A stretch of 56,331 nt of DNA, taken from NCBI GenBank assembly GCA_015066665.1, contig SVNX01000015.1, forward strand, positions 1-56,331, in the 5' to 3' direction. Shown here in pieces: positions 8,528 through 15,450 of the stretch. The notes beneath the pieces are model-generated. The model searched no databases and was not told the DNA's origin. It worked only from the letters and a program-made list of their open reading frames with translations. Both the position numbers and the translations under genes were made by a program. The DNA comes from Ruminococcus sp. GTDB lineage: Bacteria; Bacillota; Clostridia; Oscillospirales; Ruminococcaceae. The stretch's first letter is position 1. Every line of letters starts with the position of its first letter.

Positions 8528-9170
8528 TTTTCTGGCTCCATTCGTCAAATGTTGTAATGTGTTTCTGTGCAAGCACTGCCGGATCCATGCTTTCGGAAAG
8601 CAGGGCAAGCACACAGTGATAGAGTTCTTTGTTGGCTTCGGGGAGCGTTTTGTCCCCCACATAGAATGGTTCGCCGAACACGATTTTCGGTCGGCTCCTG
8701 AACGGCTTGTAGCCGCCCGTGATGGCATAGGGAATCAGGGGACTGCCGGTTTTCTGTGCCATAGACACGGCACCGTATTTGAAGGGCAGCAGCAGCTCGT
8801 TTGTGTAATTACGCTTGGCCTCGGGGGAAACATTGATGACATGGTCATCCTCAAGCATGGCGACAGCTGCGGAGAGTGCCGCTCTGTTTTCCTTGCTGTG
8901 CAGGTCAACGGGAATGGTCCCGACCCCGCGGAACAGAAAACCGAAGGGGCCGTCGTGCAGCTCCTTCTTGGCGAGGGTATGTACAACACGCTTTGTGCAG
9001 ACATCCACGAGGATGGGATCGAGCGCATGCATATGATTGCCGGCAATCACCGCACGCCCGGATACGGGAATGAATTCCCGTCCGGAGATGACGGGACGGA
9101 ACCACAGCCGGAACAGCGGTGCAAATAAAAACCGCAGCAGCCGATAGAGTGTATTGTTTTGTTTTTTCAA
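8511..9170 (-). CDS. plsC: PlsC-like 1-acyl-glycerol-3-phosphate acyltransferase
   Basis: 219 residues from TTG 9170. The HX4D catalytic motif is H46 to D51 (NHMHALD). The usual EGTR motif is replaced by SPEAKRN, and the GVGTIPVD block is present. It should acylate lysophosphatidate or a similar lipid at the membrane. An upstream in-frame ATG (9191) lies only a few bases from the predicted transcript start and has no ribosome site, while GAGGGGG sits six bases before TTG 9170. First gene of the operon, so expression of the whole cluster begins here. Confidence 0.8.
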   Translation of the reverse strand: MKKQNNTLYRLLRFLFAPLFRLWFRPVISGREFIPVSGRAVIAGNHMHALDPILVDVCTKRVVHTLAKKELHDGPFGFLFRGVGTIPVDLHSKENRAALSAAVAMLEDDHVINVSPEAKRNYTNELLLPFKYGAVSMAQKTGSPLIPYAITGGYKPFRSRPKIVFGEPFYVGDKTLPEANKELYHCVLALLSESMDPAVLAQKHITTFDEWSQKNETTS

Positions 9171-9205
9171 TTTCTTCCCCCTCAAGAGCATTTCGGATAC
9201 ACTTT

Positions 9206-9235
9206 ATTATATCACACGATTAAAGCCATTGTCAA
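9206..9235 (-). promoter_or_regulatory. Consensus sigma-A promoter of the phosphonolipid operon
   Basis: Read on the minus strand: TTGACA (9230-9235), 18-base spacer, TATAAT (9206-9211). Both hexamers are perfect. The predicted start near 9199 leaves a short leader before the GAGGGGG site and TTG start at 9170. No operator palindrome is obvious, so expression may be constitutive. Confidence 0.85.
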
Positions 9236-9395
9236 TATAAAGCGAAATTGTGCACACGGCAACAGCATTTACTTTTCAATGCATAAAAAATGCAGTGATC
9301 GGGGGGGAGATTTTGACTGCACTTTTTTAAAAGGCAGGCCTCAGGCATGGGGTGCAGAAGTAAACGATATTGCCCTGAAATTGTGTACGATATGC

Positions 9396-9428
9396 AAAAA
9401 TCCCCTCCGGCAAGGGAGGGGATTTTTT
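9396..9428. terminator. Bidirectional intrinsic terminator after the feo operon
   Basis: CCCCTCC (402-408 of the 9000s) pairs with GGAGGGG (9415-9421), flanked by A5 on the left and T6 on the right, so it can act on both strands. It lies just past the stop of the FeoB-associated gene. The stretch 9236-9395 holds no gene I can support; a weak TGCAGT/ACTGCA hairpin with a T run occurs near 9290-9330. Confidence 0.75.
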
Positions 9429-9429
9429 C

Positions 9430-9594
9430 TTATGATTCAGAGGAATGTCCCTGACAACCGCCGCATCTGCCGCTGCACTGCTTGGAATGCGGGCAGCCGA
9501 TGCAAGTCTGTCCACGCTTCTTGGCACGGTACAGATAGCTGATGATCAGCGCCGCGATGGTTACCAGTATGAGAACAATGATGACATTTTCCAT
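9430..9594 (-). CDS. FeoB-associated Cys-rich membrane protein
   Basis: 54 residues: one N-terminal membrane helix (MENVIIVLILVTIAALII) followed by a basic stretch and a Cys-rich tail (CIGCPHSKQC, CGGC). This matches the small FeoB-associated family encoded after feoB in many Firmicutes, thought to take part in ferrous iron uptake at the membrane. The ATG at 9594 is 12 bases from the feoB stop. The gene is short but the context and Cys pattern are distinctive. Confidence 0.85.
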   Translation of the reverse strand: MENVIIVLILVTIAALIISYLYRAKKRGQTCIGCPHSKQCSGRCGGCQGHSSES

Positions 9595-9606
9595 AAAGTC
9601 ACATCC

Positions 9607-11613
9607 TTACGCTTTCGCACCTTTCAGCGCATACTCTGCCTTCAGGTCACGATTGGTCTTCTGAATGAGTGCAATAATGATGCATACCATTACGATCACG
9701 GCAACCAGACCGGCAATGGCGGCAGCCACATTCAGGGAAGCCGGTGCGGTGATCAGTGTACCAACGGTGTACACCATGTATGCAACCGTATAGCCCACAG
9801 CCAGCTGCAGGCCGATACCGCCCCAGAGCCACTTTGCACTCTTCATTTCAGCGTTCATCGCACCGATTGCTGCAAAGCAGGGCGGTGTGTAGAGATTGAA
9901 CATCAGGTAAGCAAGTGCAGCAACCTTTGTGATGGCCATGATACCGGCTGCCTCTGCACCGGCACCCTCCATGAGGGCAAGCTCTTCGGTATCGATGAGA
10001 TTCTCAAGGCCTACAAAGCAAACTGCCAGTGTGCCGACAACATTTTCCTTGGCGATGAAGCCGGTAACTGCTGCGGCAGCCAGCTGCCAGGACAGAACGC
10101 CCACGATCGGCACCAGAATGTAAGCAAACGGTGCGGCAATGGATGCCAGAATAGACTCATCAGCGGTCTCTGCCACCCGGAAGCTCCAGGTAAAGGTCTG
10201 CATCAGCTGCACAGCCATGTTGCACAGCAGGATGATGGTGGCGGCCTTCACAATGTACTCCCATCCGCGGCTGCACATGGACTTAAAGGCACCCCACAGA
10301 GAGGGGAATTTATAATCGGCCAGCTCAATGATAAAGTAGGATTTTTTCGCAAAGTTGCCAGTAATGGCATTGACCAGCAGTGCACCGAGGAAGATCAGGA
10401 CAATACCGGAGAAATACATCAGTGCGCTCACCCATCCGGCATTGTCAAAAAAGATGCCGGCAAAGAGGGCGATGACCGGAATCTTTGCACCGCAGGGCAT
10501 GAAGGGAGCGAACATTGCAGTCGCTCTGCGTTCACGCTCATTGCGGATGGTACGGCTGGCCATGATGCCGGGCACTGCACAGCCGATGGTAATGACAAAG
10601 GGAATGACGGACTTACCGGACAGTCCCACCTTCTTGAAGATCGGGTCGAGTACAACGGCTGCACGGGACATGTAACCGCAGTCCTCCAGCAGCGCAATCA
10701 GGAAATACATGACCATAACCAGCGGCAGGAAGCCCACAACGGCGACTACGCCGCCGATCACACCGTCCACGAGAATCGCGGAGAGCAGCGGATTGGCATT
10801 GGCGAGCAGATCGCCCACCCAGCCCTGGAAGGCCTCAAGCCAGCCGACCAGCAGATCGGCAATCGGTGTGCCGACCCAGACCTGGGAAATCTGGAACACC
10901 AGATACATCACAACGGCAAAGATCGGGATACCAAGCCACTTATTCGTCAGCACGGCGTCAATCTTATCACCGAAGTTCTTATCCTTGGTCAGAACCTTTC
11001 TTGTCTCAACTGCCTTGACGATGTCATTGACAAATGCAAATCGCTTGCGGTCGGCCTCTGTGACAGCGGCCTTGTCGGTCAGATCAATATCATCCTGCAC
11101 ATAGGGTGCTGTCTGGGTCTTGCCCTTGCATGCACGAGCGGCATCGACCACTTCCTTCAGACCCTCTGCAGAGGTGGAAACCGTATGCATTACCGGACAG
11201 CCGAGCTTCTCAGACAGCAGTGCGGCATCAATGGTGGTTTCCTTCTTTTTATTGGTATCGCTCTTGTTCAGTGCCACAACGACCGGCACACCAAGCTCCA
11301 GCAGCTGTGTGGTGAAGAAAAGGCTGCGGCTGAGGTTTGTGGCATCCACGATGTTGATGATGGCATCGGGATTCTCCTGCTTTACATAAGCACTGGTGAT
11401 GCTCTCTTCACTTGTGAAGGGTGACATGGAGTAGGCACCCGGCAGGTCAACGGCAATCAGCTGTTCACCGCCTGCATACGCCTTCTTGATCGGGCTTTCC
11501 TTTTTGTCGACTGTCACACCCGCCCAGTTGCCGACCTTCTCATTACTGCCCGTCAGGGCGTTGTACATGGTCGTCTTACCCGAGTTCGGGTTGCCTGTCA
11601 ATGCAATTCTCAT
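9607..11613 (-). CDS. feoB: Ferrous iron transport protein B
   Basis: 668 residues. The N-terminal GTPase has G1 GNPNSGKTT, G3 DLPGAYS and G4 NKSD, followed by the multi-helix membrane core with two Gate segments (one containing FMPCGAKIPV). FeoB imports Fe(II) across the cytoplasmic membrane, the main iron route for anaerobes. An AGGAGG site lies just before ATG 11613. It follows feoA by a 177-base gap that contains an AT-rich hairpin and an iron-box-like palindrome, so the two genes may be partly uncoupled. Confidence 0.96.
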   Translation of the reverse strand: MRIALTGNPNSGKTTMYNALTGSNEKVGNWAGVTVDKKESPIKKAYAGGEQLIAVDLPGAYSMSPFTSEESITSAYVKQENPDAIINIVDATNLSRSLFFTTQLLELGVPVVVALNKSDTNKKKETTIDAALLSEKLGCPVMHTVSTSAEGLKEVVDAARACKGKTQTAPYVQDDIDLTDKAAVTEADRKRFAFVNDIVKAVETRKVLTKDKNFGDKIDAVLTNKWLGIPIFAVVMYLVFQISQVWVGTPIADLLVGWLEAFQGWVGDLLANANPLLSAILVDGVIGGVVAVVGFLPLVMVMYFLIALLEDCGYMSRAAVVLDPIFKKVGLSGKSVIPFVITIGCAVPGIMASRTIRNERERRATAMFAPFMPCGAKIPVIALFAGIFFDNAGWVSALMYFSGIVLIFLGALLVNAITGNFAKKSYFIIELADYKFPSLWGAFKSMCSRGWEYIVKAATIILLCNMAVQLMQTFTWSFRVAETADESILASIAAPFAYILVPIVGVLSWQLAAAAVTGFIAKENVVGTLAVCFVGLENLIDTEELALMEGAGAEAAGIMAITKVAALAYLMFNLYTPPCFAAIGAMNAEMKSAKWLWGGIGLQLAVGYTVAYMVYTVGTLITAPASLNVAAAIAGLVAVIVMVCIIIALIQKTNRDLKAEYALKGAKA

Positions 11614-11670
11614 ACATTCTGCCTCCTTGCATTCTGTAGCCCCATCGTCCCGTTGACGCGGGGTGATTGA

Positions 11671-11686
11671 TTAGCTTTGGCTAACC
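11671..11686. promoter_or_regulatory. Candidate DtxR/IdeR-type iron box between feoA and feoB
   Basis: The palindrome TTAGCTTTGGCTAACC has half-sites TTAGC/GCTAA resembling the DtxR-family core. It lies in the feoA-feoB gap and resembles the stronger site at 12080-12097. No promoter is clear beside it, so a role in control of feoB is tentative. Confidence 0.4.
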
Positions 11687-11693
11687 AGTGGAC

Positions 11694-11719
11694 AAAAAAA
11701 CAATCTTCCGATTGTTTTT
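11694..11719 (-). terminator. AT-rich hairpin, possible attenuator between feoA and feoB
   Basis: On the minus strand AACAATC pairs with GATTGTT around loop GGAA and is followed by a T7 run. The stem is AT-rich, so it would terminate only partially. This could lower feoB relative to feoA. Weak evidence. Confidence 0.4.
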
Positions 11720-11790
11720 CAGTTTTCGCAGCCCATTTTTCCGAAATAAGGGCATGCAGTGGATACGGGATGCCGGATCACCGTGCTTTG

Positions 11791-12003
11791 TCAGATCTCA
11801 ATGGCTTCTGCAAGCGCATTGTCGATGTTGTAGCGTGCATCCTTGATGGAAACCGTACAGCCACGCTTCTGACGGGAAACAACAGTAATCGATTCGCCGG
11901 AATAGCATCCGAGAGAGAACAGAAAGGCATCCAGCTCTTCATCATCCGTATTGATCTGCCGGATGATATATTCTTTTCCTTCCACAGCTTCTTTCAAAGT
12001 CAT
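11791..12003 (-). CDS. feoA: Ferrous iron transport protein A
   Basis: 70 residues, an SH3-like FeoA domain (starts MTLKEAVEGKEYIIRQI). FeoA is a small cytosolic partner of FeoB. GGTGGA precedes the ATG. It is the first gene after an iron-box-like operator and a strong promoter. Fits the family in length and in position before feoB. Confidence 0.9.
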   Translation of the reverse strand: MTLKEAVEGKEYIIRQINTDDEELDAFLFSLGCYSGESITVVSRQKRGCTVSIKDARYNIDNALAEAIEI

Positions 12004-12079
12004 ATCCGTCCACCGTATTGGATCCGCTCATGCGTGATACATGAACTGTATTTGTCAGAGCAGCATCTTCCTTCTTCGG

Positions 12080-12132
12080 GGTTAGCTTCCTCTAACCATA
12101 TTCATTATAGCATCTTTGCAAATTTTTGTCAA
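12080..12132 (-). promoter_or_regulatory. feoAB promoter with iron-box-like operator
   Basis: On the minus strand: TTGACA (12127-12132), 17-base spacer, TATAAT (12104-12109). The palindrome GGTTAG-N6-CTAACC (12080-12097) covers the predicted transcription start. Its half-sites match the DtxR/IdeR core (GGTTAG/CTAACC), so Fe(II)-dependent repression is likely. The regulator is not in this window. Confidence 0.75.
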
Positions 12133-12201
12133 GCGTTTTTCCATATTTTTTTGAGAATTCCGCCCCTCTGTCAAGAGATATCCAAAACATACACAAAACA
12201 G

Positions 12202-12230
12202 TTGAAATGTTTGCGCAAATATGCTATACT
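12202..12230 (+). promoter_or_regulatory. Promoter of the ECF S component operon
   Basis: TTGAAA (12202-12207), 17-base spacer, TATACT (12225-12230). The leader contains a short hairpin CCGCCT/AGGCGG (about 12246-12260) before the AGGAGG ribosome site. I see no known riboswitch in so short a leader. Confidence 0.65.
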
Positions 12231-12294
12231 ATAAGTAATCCTTCCGCCTGCAAGGCGGAACGACGGACACAATTTCACATCACAGGAGGCATGT

Positions 12295-12849
12295 ATGACA
12301 ACAACAGCAACCACAAGACGGCTTTCACTCAAAGCCCAGACCATCGGTGCGGCAGCGGCCATTGTATCCGCCGTTGTGCTGCCGCAGCTTCTCCATGCAA
12401 TCGGTGCATCCACGGGACTTGGCAGCGCTCTTGGCGAGATCCTGCTCCCGATGCATTTTCCGATCATCCTTGCCGGCCTTCTGGCAGGCCCCTATGCCGC
12501 CATGACAGCCGGTGTGCTCAGTCCCCTGCTGAGCTTCGTCCTGACCGGCATGCCGGCACCGGCAATGCTCCCCTTTATGATGCTGGAGCTTGCTGTTTAC
12601 GGTCTCTGCGCCGGTCTGCTCCGGACAGTCTCCCTGCCCGATACTGCCAAGGTGCTCATTGTGCAGCTCTGCGGCAGAATCGTCCGTGCCGGTGCCATTC
12701 TCGTCGTATTCTATGGATTTGGCGGATCTGTGCAGCCCGCAGTCATCCTGACAAGCATCCGGATGGGACTTATCGGCATAGCACTGCAGCTCATCCTTAT
12801 TCCGGTGATTCTCGCATGCCTGCGGTGGACGGATCGTGCATCGTCTTGA
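12295..12849 (+). CDS. ECF transporter substrate-binding (S) component, likely vitamin uptake
   Basis: 184 residues, hydrophobic, about five to six membrane helices. The segment LPMHFPIILAGLLAGPYAA and the following Gly/Ala-rich helices are typical of S components, which bind a vitamin and share an energising module encoded elsewhere. AGGAGG precedes ATG 12295. It overlaps the DUF1893 gene by 14 bases. The substrate cannot be read from the sequence. Confidence 0.75.
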   Translation: MTTTATTRRLSLKAQTIGAAAAIVSAVVLPQLLHAIGASTGLGSALGEILLPMHFPIILAGLLAGPYAAMTAGVLSPLLSFVLTGMPAPAMLPFMMLELAVYGLCAGLLRTVSLPDTAKVLIVQLCGRIVRAGAILVVFYGFGGSVQPAVILTSIRMGLIGIALQLILIPVILACLRWTDRASS

Positions 12850-13258
12850 GCGTGCAAGGCTGCTGCTTGCCGCATCCGCCTGCACCTGTGTGCTCTGCAG
12901 TGACAGCAGCACCCTGACGAGCACGCTGCGGGGCGTTGCACCGCTTCTGCAGTGGCTTGATGCGGGACGGACATTTCCGGATTATGCCGCTGCGGACAGG
13001 GTGGTCGGCAGCGGGGCAGCATTTCTCTACATCCTGCTCGGTATCCGTGCGGTGCATGCGGAAGTCATCAGCCGTCCGGCTCTGGATTTATTGCTGTCGC
13101 ACGGCATTGATGTCACCTTCACGCAGCTGACGGACAGCATCATCAACCGTGCCGGCACCGGCCCCTGCCCGATCGAATCGGCAGTGCGTGGGCTCTCAGA
13201 TCCGGCCGAAGCACTCGCTGCAATCCGCAGAACACTTCTGCAACTGAATGCAAACTGA
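12836..13258 (+). CDS. DUF1893 domain protein
   Basis: 140 residues from GTG 12836, which has GGTGGA six bases upstream inside the previous gene. The conserved blocks are visible: RGVAPLLQWL, AADRVVGSGAA, VISRPALDLL, and IINRAGTGPCPIESAV with its conserved Asn-Arg and Cys-Pro. The family is cytosolic and its function is not established to my knowledge. Co-transcribed with an ECF S component and an aldo/keto reductase. Confidence 0.85.
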   Translation: MHRLERARLLLAASACTCVLCSDSSTLTSTLRGVAPLLQWLDAGRTFPDYAAADRVVGSGAAFLYILLGIRAVHAEVISRPALDLLLSHGIDVTFTQLTDSIINRAGTGPCPIESAVRGLSDPAEALAAIRRTLLQLNAN

Positions 13259-13274
13259 CAGAAAGGGTATCATT

Positions 13275-14399
13275 ATGGACAAGAACAATATCTTTCATGT
13301 ATCAAAACTGGGCTTTGGCCTCATGCGTCTGCCTGAAAAAGAGGGCGAAGTGGACTATGAGCATGTCTGCCGCATGATCGACAGTGCAATGGACGCAGGA
13401 CTGAACTATTTCGACACAGCCTATGTCTATCACAGCGGCCGCTCCGAGGTGGCGGCTCGTGAATGTCTGGTCAAGCGTTATCCCCGTGACAGCTTTCAGC
13501 TTGCCACCAAGCTCCCCGCATGGTGTCTGAAGACCAAGGACGACCGTGACCGCATTTTTGATGAACAGCTCGAACGTGCGGGCGTGGATTACTTCGATTT
13601 CTATCTGCTGCATTCCCTCGAGGACGGCAGCAACTATGACACCTACGAGGCATTTGACTGCTTCCGCTGGGCAATGGAAAAGAAGGAAGCGGGCCAGATC
13701 CGGCATTTCGGCTTTTCTTACCACGGCACGCCGGAACTGCTGGAGGTGGTGCTGGACAAGCACCCTGAGGTTGAATTCGTACAGATTCAGCTCAATTATG
13801 CCGACTGGAAAAATCCCCTGGTACAGTCCGGTGCGCTGTATGAGATCCTGCGCAGCCGGAACATTCCGATGATTATCATGGAACCGGTCAAGGGCGGTAC
13901 ACTCGCCTCACTCATGCCGGAGCTGGAGGAAAAGCTGCGTGCGGCCAGACCCGAGGCCTCCATTGCCTCGTGGGCAATGCGCTTTGTCGGCTCGCTGCCG
14001 GGCATTGTCACCATTCTTTCGGGCATGTCCAATGACGAGCAGATGGCGGACAATCTGCGCACCTTCAGCCACTTCGAGCCGCTCTCCGATGCGGAGAAGG
14101 CACTGATCGGCGAAGTGAACGAGGTCATGTTCAACTCCCCCCTCATCGGCTGCACGGCCTGCCGTTACTGCTGTGACGGCTGCCCCTCGGGCATCAACAT
14201 CCCCGAGATCTTCCGGATCCTCAACACCATCCGTCTGTACGGCGAGGAATGGCGTTCCGCCAACTTCTACGGCGGCCTGACCGCAAACGGCGGCAAGGCA
14301 AAGGACTGCATCGGATGCGGCCAGTGCGAGAGCGTCTGTCCGCAGCATCTGTCCATCATCGAGCTGCTGGCGGAAGCCTCGGGACATCTGGATAAATAG
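13275..14399 (+). CDS. Aldo/keto reductase with C-terminal 4Fe-4S domain
   Basis: 374 residues from ATG 13275. The aldo/keto reductase barrel has GFGLMRLP, DTAYVYHSG (catalytic Asp and Tyr) and the YHLLH-type segment DFYLLHSLEDG. The C-terminus carries two Cys clusters, CTACRYCCDGCP and CIGCGQCESVCP, each suited to a 4Fe-4S cluster. Such proteins are common in anaerobes and may couple carbonyl reduction to ferredoxin; the substrate is unknown. It starts 16 bases after the DUF1893 gene. Confidence 0.88.
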   Translation: MDKNNIFHVSKLGFGLMRLPEKEGEVDYEHVCRMIDSAMDAGLNYFDTAYVYHSGRSEVAARECLVKRYPRDSFQLATKLPAWCLKTKDDRDRIFDEQLERAGVDYFDFYLLHSLEDGSNYDTYEAFDCFRWAMEKKEAGQIRHFGFSYHGTPELLEVVLDKHPEVEFVQIQLNYADWKNPLVQSGALYEILRSRNIPMIIMEPVKGGTLASLMPELEEKLRAARPEASIASWAMRFVGSLPGIVTILSGMSNDEQMADNLRTFSHFEPLSDAEKALIGEVNEVMFNSPLIGCTACRYCCDGCPSGINIPEIFRILNTIRLYGEEWRSANFYGGLTANGGKAKDCIGCGQCESVCPQHLSIIELLAEASGHLDK

Positions 14400-14422
14400 C
14401 GGAAGAATGCACCTGGGCAATG

Positions 14423-14463
14423 TGCAGAATATACTTGACATTCTCCATTCTGCATGTTATCAT
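14423..14463 (+). promoter_or_regulatory. GNAT-gene promoter with palindrome over the -35
   Basis: TTGACA (14435-14440), 17-base spacer, TATCAT (14458-14463). A perfect 8-bp inverted repeat, TGCAGAAT (14423-14430) and ATTCTGCA (14447-14454), is centred on the -35 element, as expected for a repressor operator. It could alternatively fold as a weak hairpin at the end of the upstream transcript. Confidence 0.6.
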
Positions 14464-14519
14464 TAAGGTACAGAGATGCGGCAAGCATCCTGTCATACAT
14501 TCAAAATTATTTTAAAGGA

Positions 14520-14630
14520 GCGCGCTGTTTGAAACGAAACAACAGACCTGAGATTGTAGCGTAAACGGGCGGTTTGCGAATACAATCACACACAAACCTC
14601 CCGTATTGCCGGTCACAATATTCAGGAGGA
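14520..14630 (+). promoter_or_regulatory. Structured 5' leader of GNAT gene, riboswitch-like
   Basis: CCTGA (14547-14551) can pair with TCAGG (14622-14626), which includes the ribosome site AGGAGG. Inside, GATTGTA (14552-14558) pairs with TACAATC (14581-14587), stacked on CGTAAAC (14560-14566) and GTTTGCG (14572-14578). The loop GGG (14567-14569) can pair with CCC at 14600-14602, giving a pseudoknot. I cannot match it to a known class. Confidence 0.5.
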
Positions 14631-14636
14631 AAAACA

Positions 14637-15293
14637 ATGAAAACAAATGACTATACCATTCGTCTGGAAACAGAAAAGGATCATCGAGAAGTAGAAAACC
14701 TTGCCCGTGAGGCGTTCTGGAATCTGAGCGTGCCGGGCTGCCATGAGCATTATTTTGTACATGTGCTGCGTCAGCATGCGGATTTCATTCCGGAACTGGA
14801 CTTTGTCCTTGAATCCGAGGGACGCATTCTGGGGTTTGTGATGTATGCCAAGGGACGGCTTGTGGATGAACAGGGCAATGAAAAGCCCATTCTGACCATG
14901 GGGCCGATCTGTGTGCATCCTGCCTATCAGCGATGCGGCTTCGGCAAGGCGCTGCTTGAACACAGCTTTGCGGCTGCCCGTGCAATGGGGCACGATGTGG
15001 TCATCAACTTCGGCAATCCCGACAACTATGTGGCCCGCGGCTACAAGAGCTGCAAGAAGTACAATGTGTGCTTTACGGGGGATGTCTTCCCGGCAGCACT
15101 GCTTGTCAAGGAGCTGAAAGAGGGCGCACTGGACGGCCGGAAATGGTTCTATCACCCGAGCGATGCGGAAGCACTCTGTGACGATGCACAGGCCGTGGCT
15201 GCATTCGACAGCCAGTTCCCGCCCAAGGAAAAGGCCTGGCAGCCCAGTCAGGAGGAATTCTACATTCACAGCCATTCTGTGATCAGCTGGTAA
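14637..15293 (+). CDS. GNAT family N-acetyltransferase
   Basis: 218 residues from ATG 14637 behind AGGAGG. The acetyl-CoA site is visible as GPICVHPAYQRCGFGKALLEH (motif A, R/QxxGxG/A). It resembles YhbS-like acetyltransferases; the acceptor is unknown. A monocistronic unit with its own promoter, long structured leader and terminator, suggesting control by a signal or metabolite. Confidence 0.8.
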   Translation: MKTNDYTIRLETEKDHREVENLAREAFWNLSVPGCHEHYFVHVLRQHADFIPELDFVLESEGRILGFVMYAKGRLVDEQGNEKPILTMGPICVHPAYQRCGFGKALLEHSFAAARAMGHDVVINFGNPDNYVARGYKSCKKYNVCFTGDVFPAALLVKELKEGALDGRKWFYHPSDAEALCDDAQAVAAFDSQFPPKEKAWQPSQEEFYIHSHSVISW

Positions 15294-15300
15294 ATGATGA

Positions 15301-15330
15301 AAAGCCTGCAGATTTTCTGCAGGCTTTTTC
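15301..15330. terminator. Intrinsic terminator after GNAT gene
   Basis: A perfect 12-bp stem (15301-15312 with 15316-15327), three-base loop, then T tract. It also has an A run on the left arm. Confidence 0.88.
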
Positions 15331-15376
15331 TTTCTCATATCCGGATGTCAATTTTTGCTGTTTTTTCAAAATTCTC

Positions 15377-15405
15377 TTGCTTTTTACGCCGTGTTCTATT
15401 ATAAT
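15377..15405 (+). promoter_or_regulatory. Promoter of the amino-acid ABC transporter operon
   Basis: TTGCTT (15377-15382), 17-base spacer, TATAAT (15400-15405), about 45 bases before the start codon. Confidence 0.7.
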
Positions 15406-15450
15406 AATATGGTAAGCATTTTTGCAAAAAAGAGTGAAAGGAAGCAAGTC

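Noticed and set aside
9445..11424. Plus-strand open frame of 659 codons over feoB
   Set aside because: A long antisense shadow caused by GC-rich codon use in feoB; His/Gly/Cys-rich translation with no domain.
12240..12294. Possible riboswitch before the ECF S component
   Set aside because: Leader is only about 55 bases with a single short hairpin; no consensus of preQ1, TPP, folate or other vitamin riboswitch is visible.
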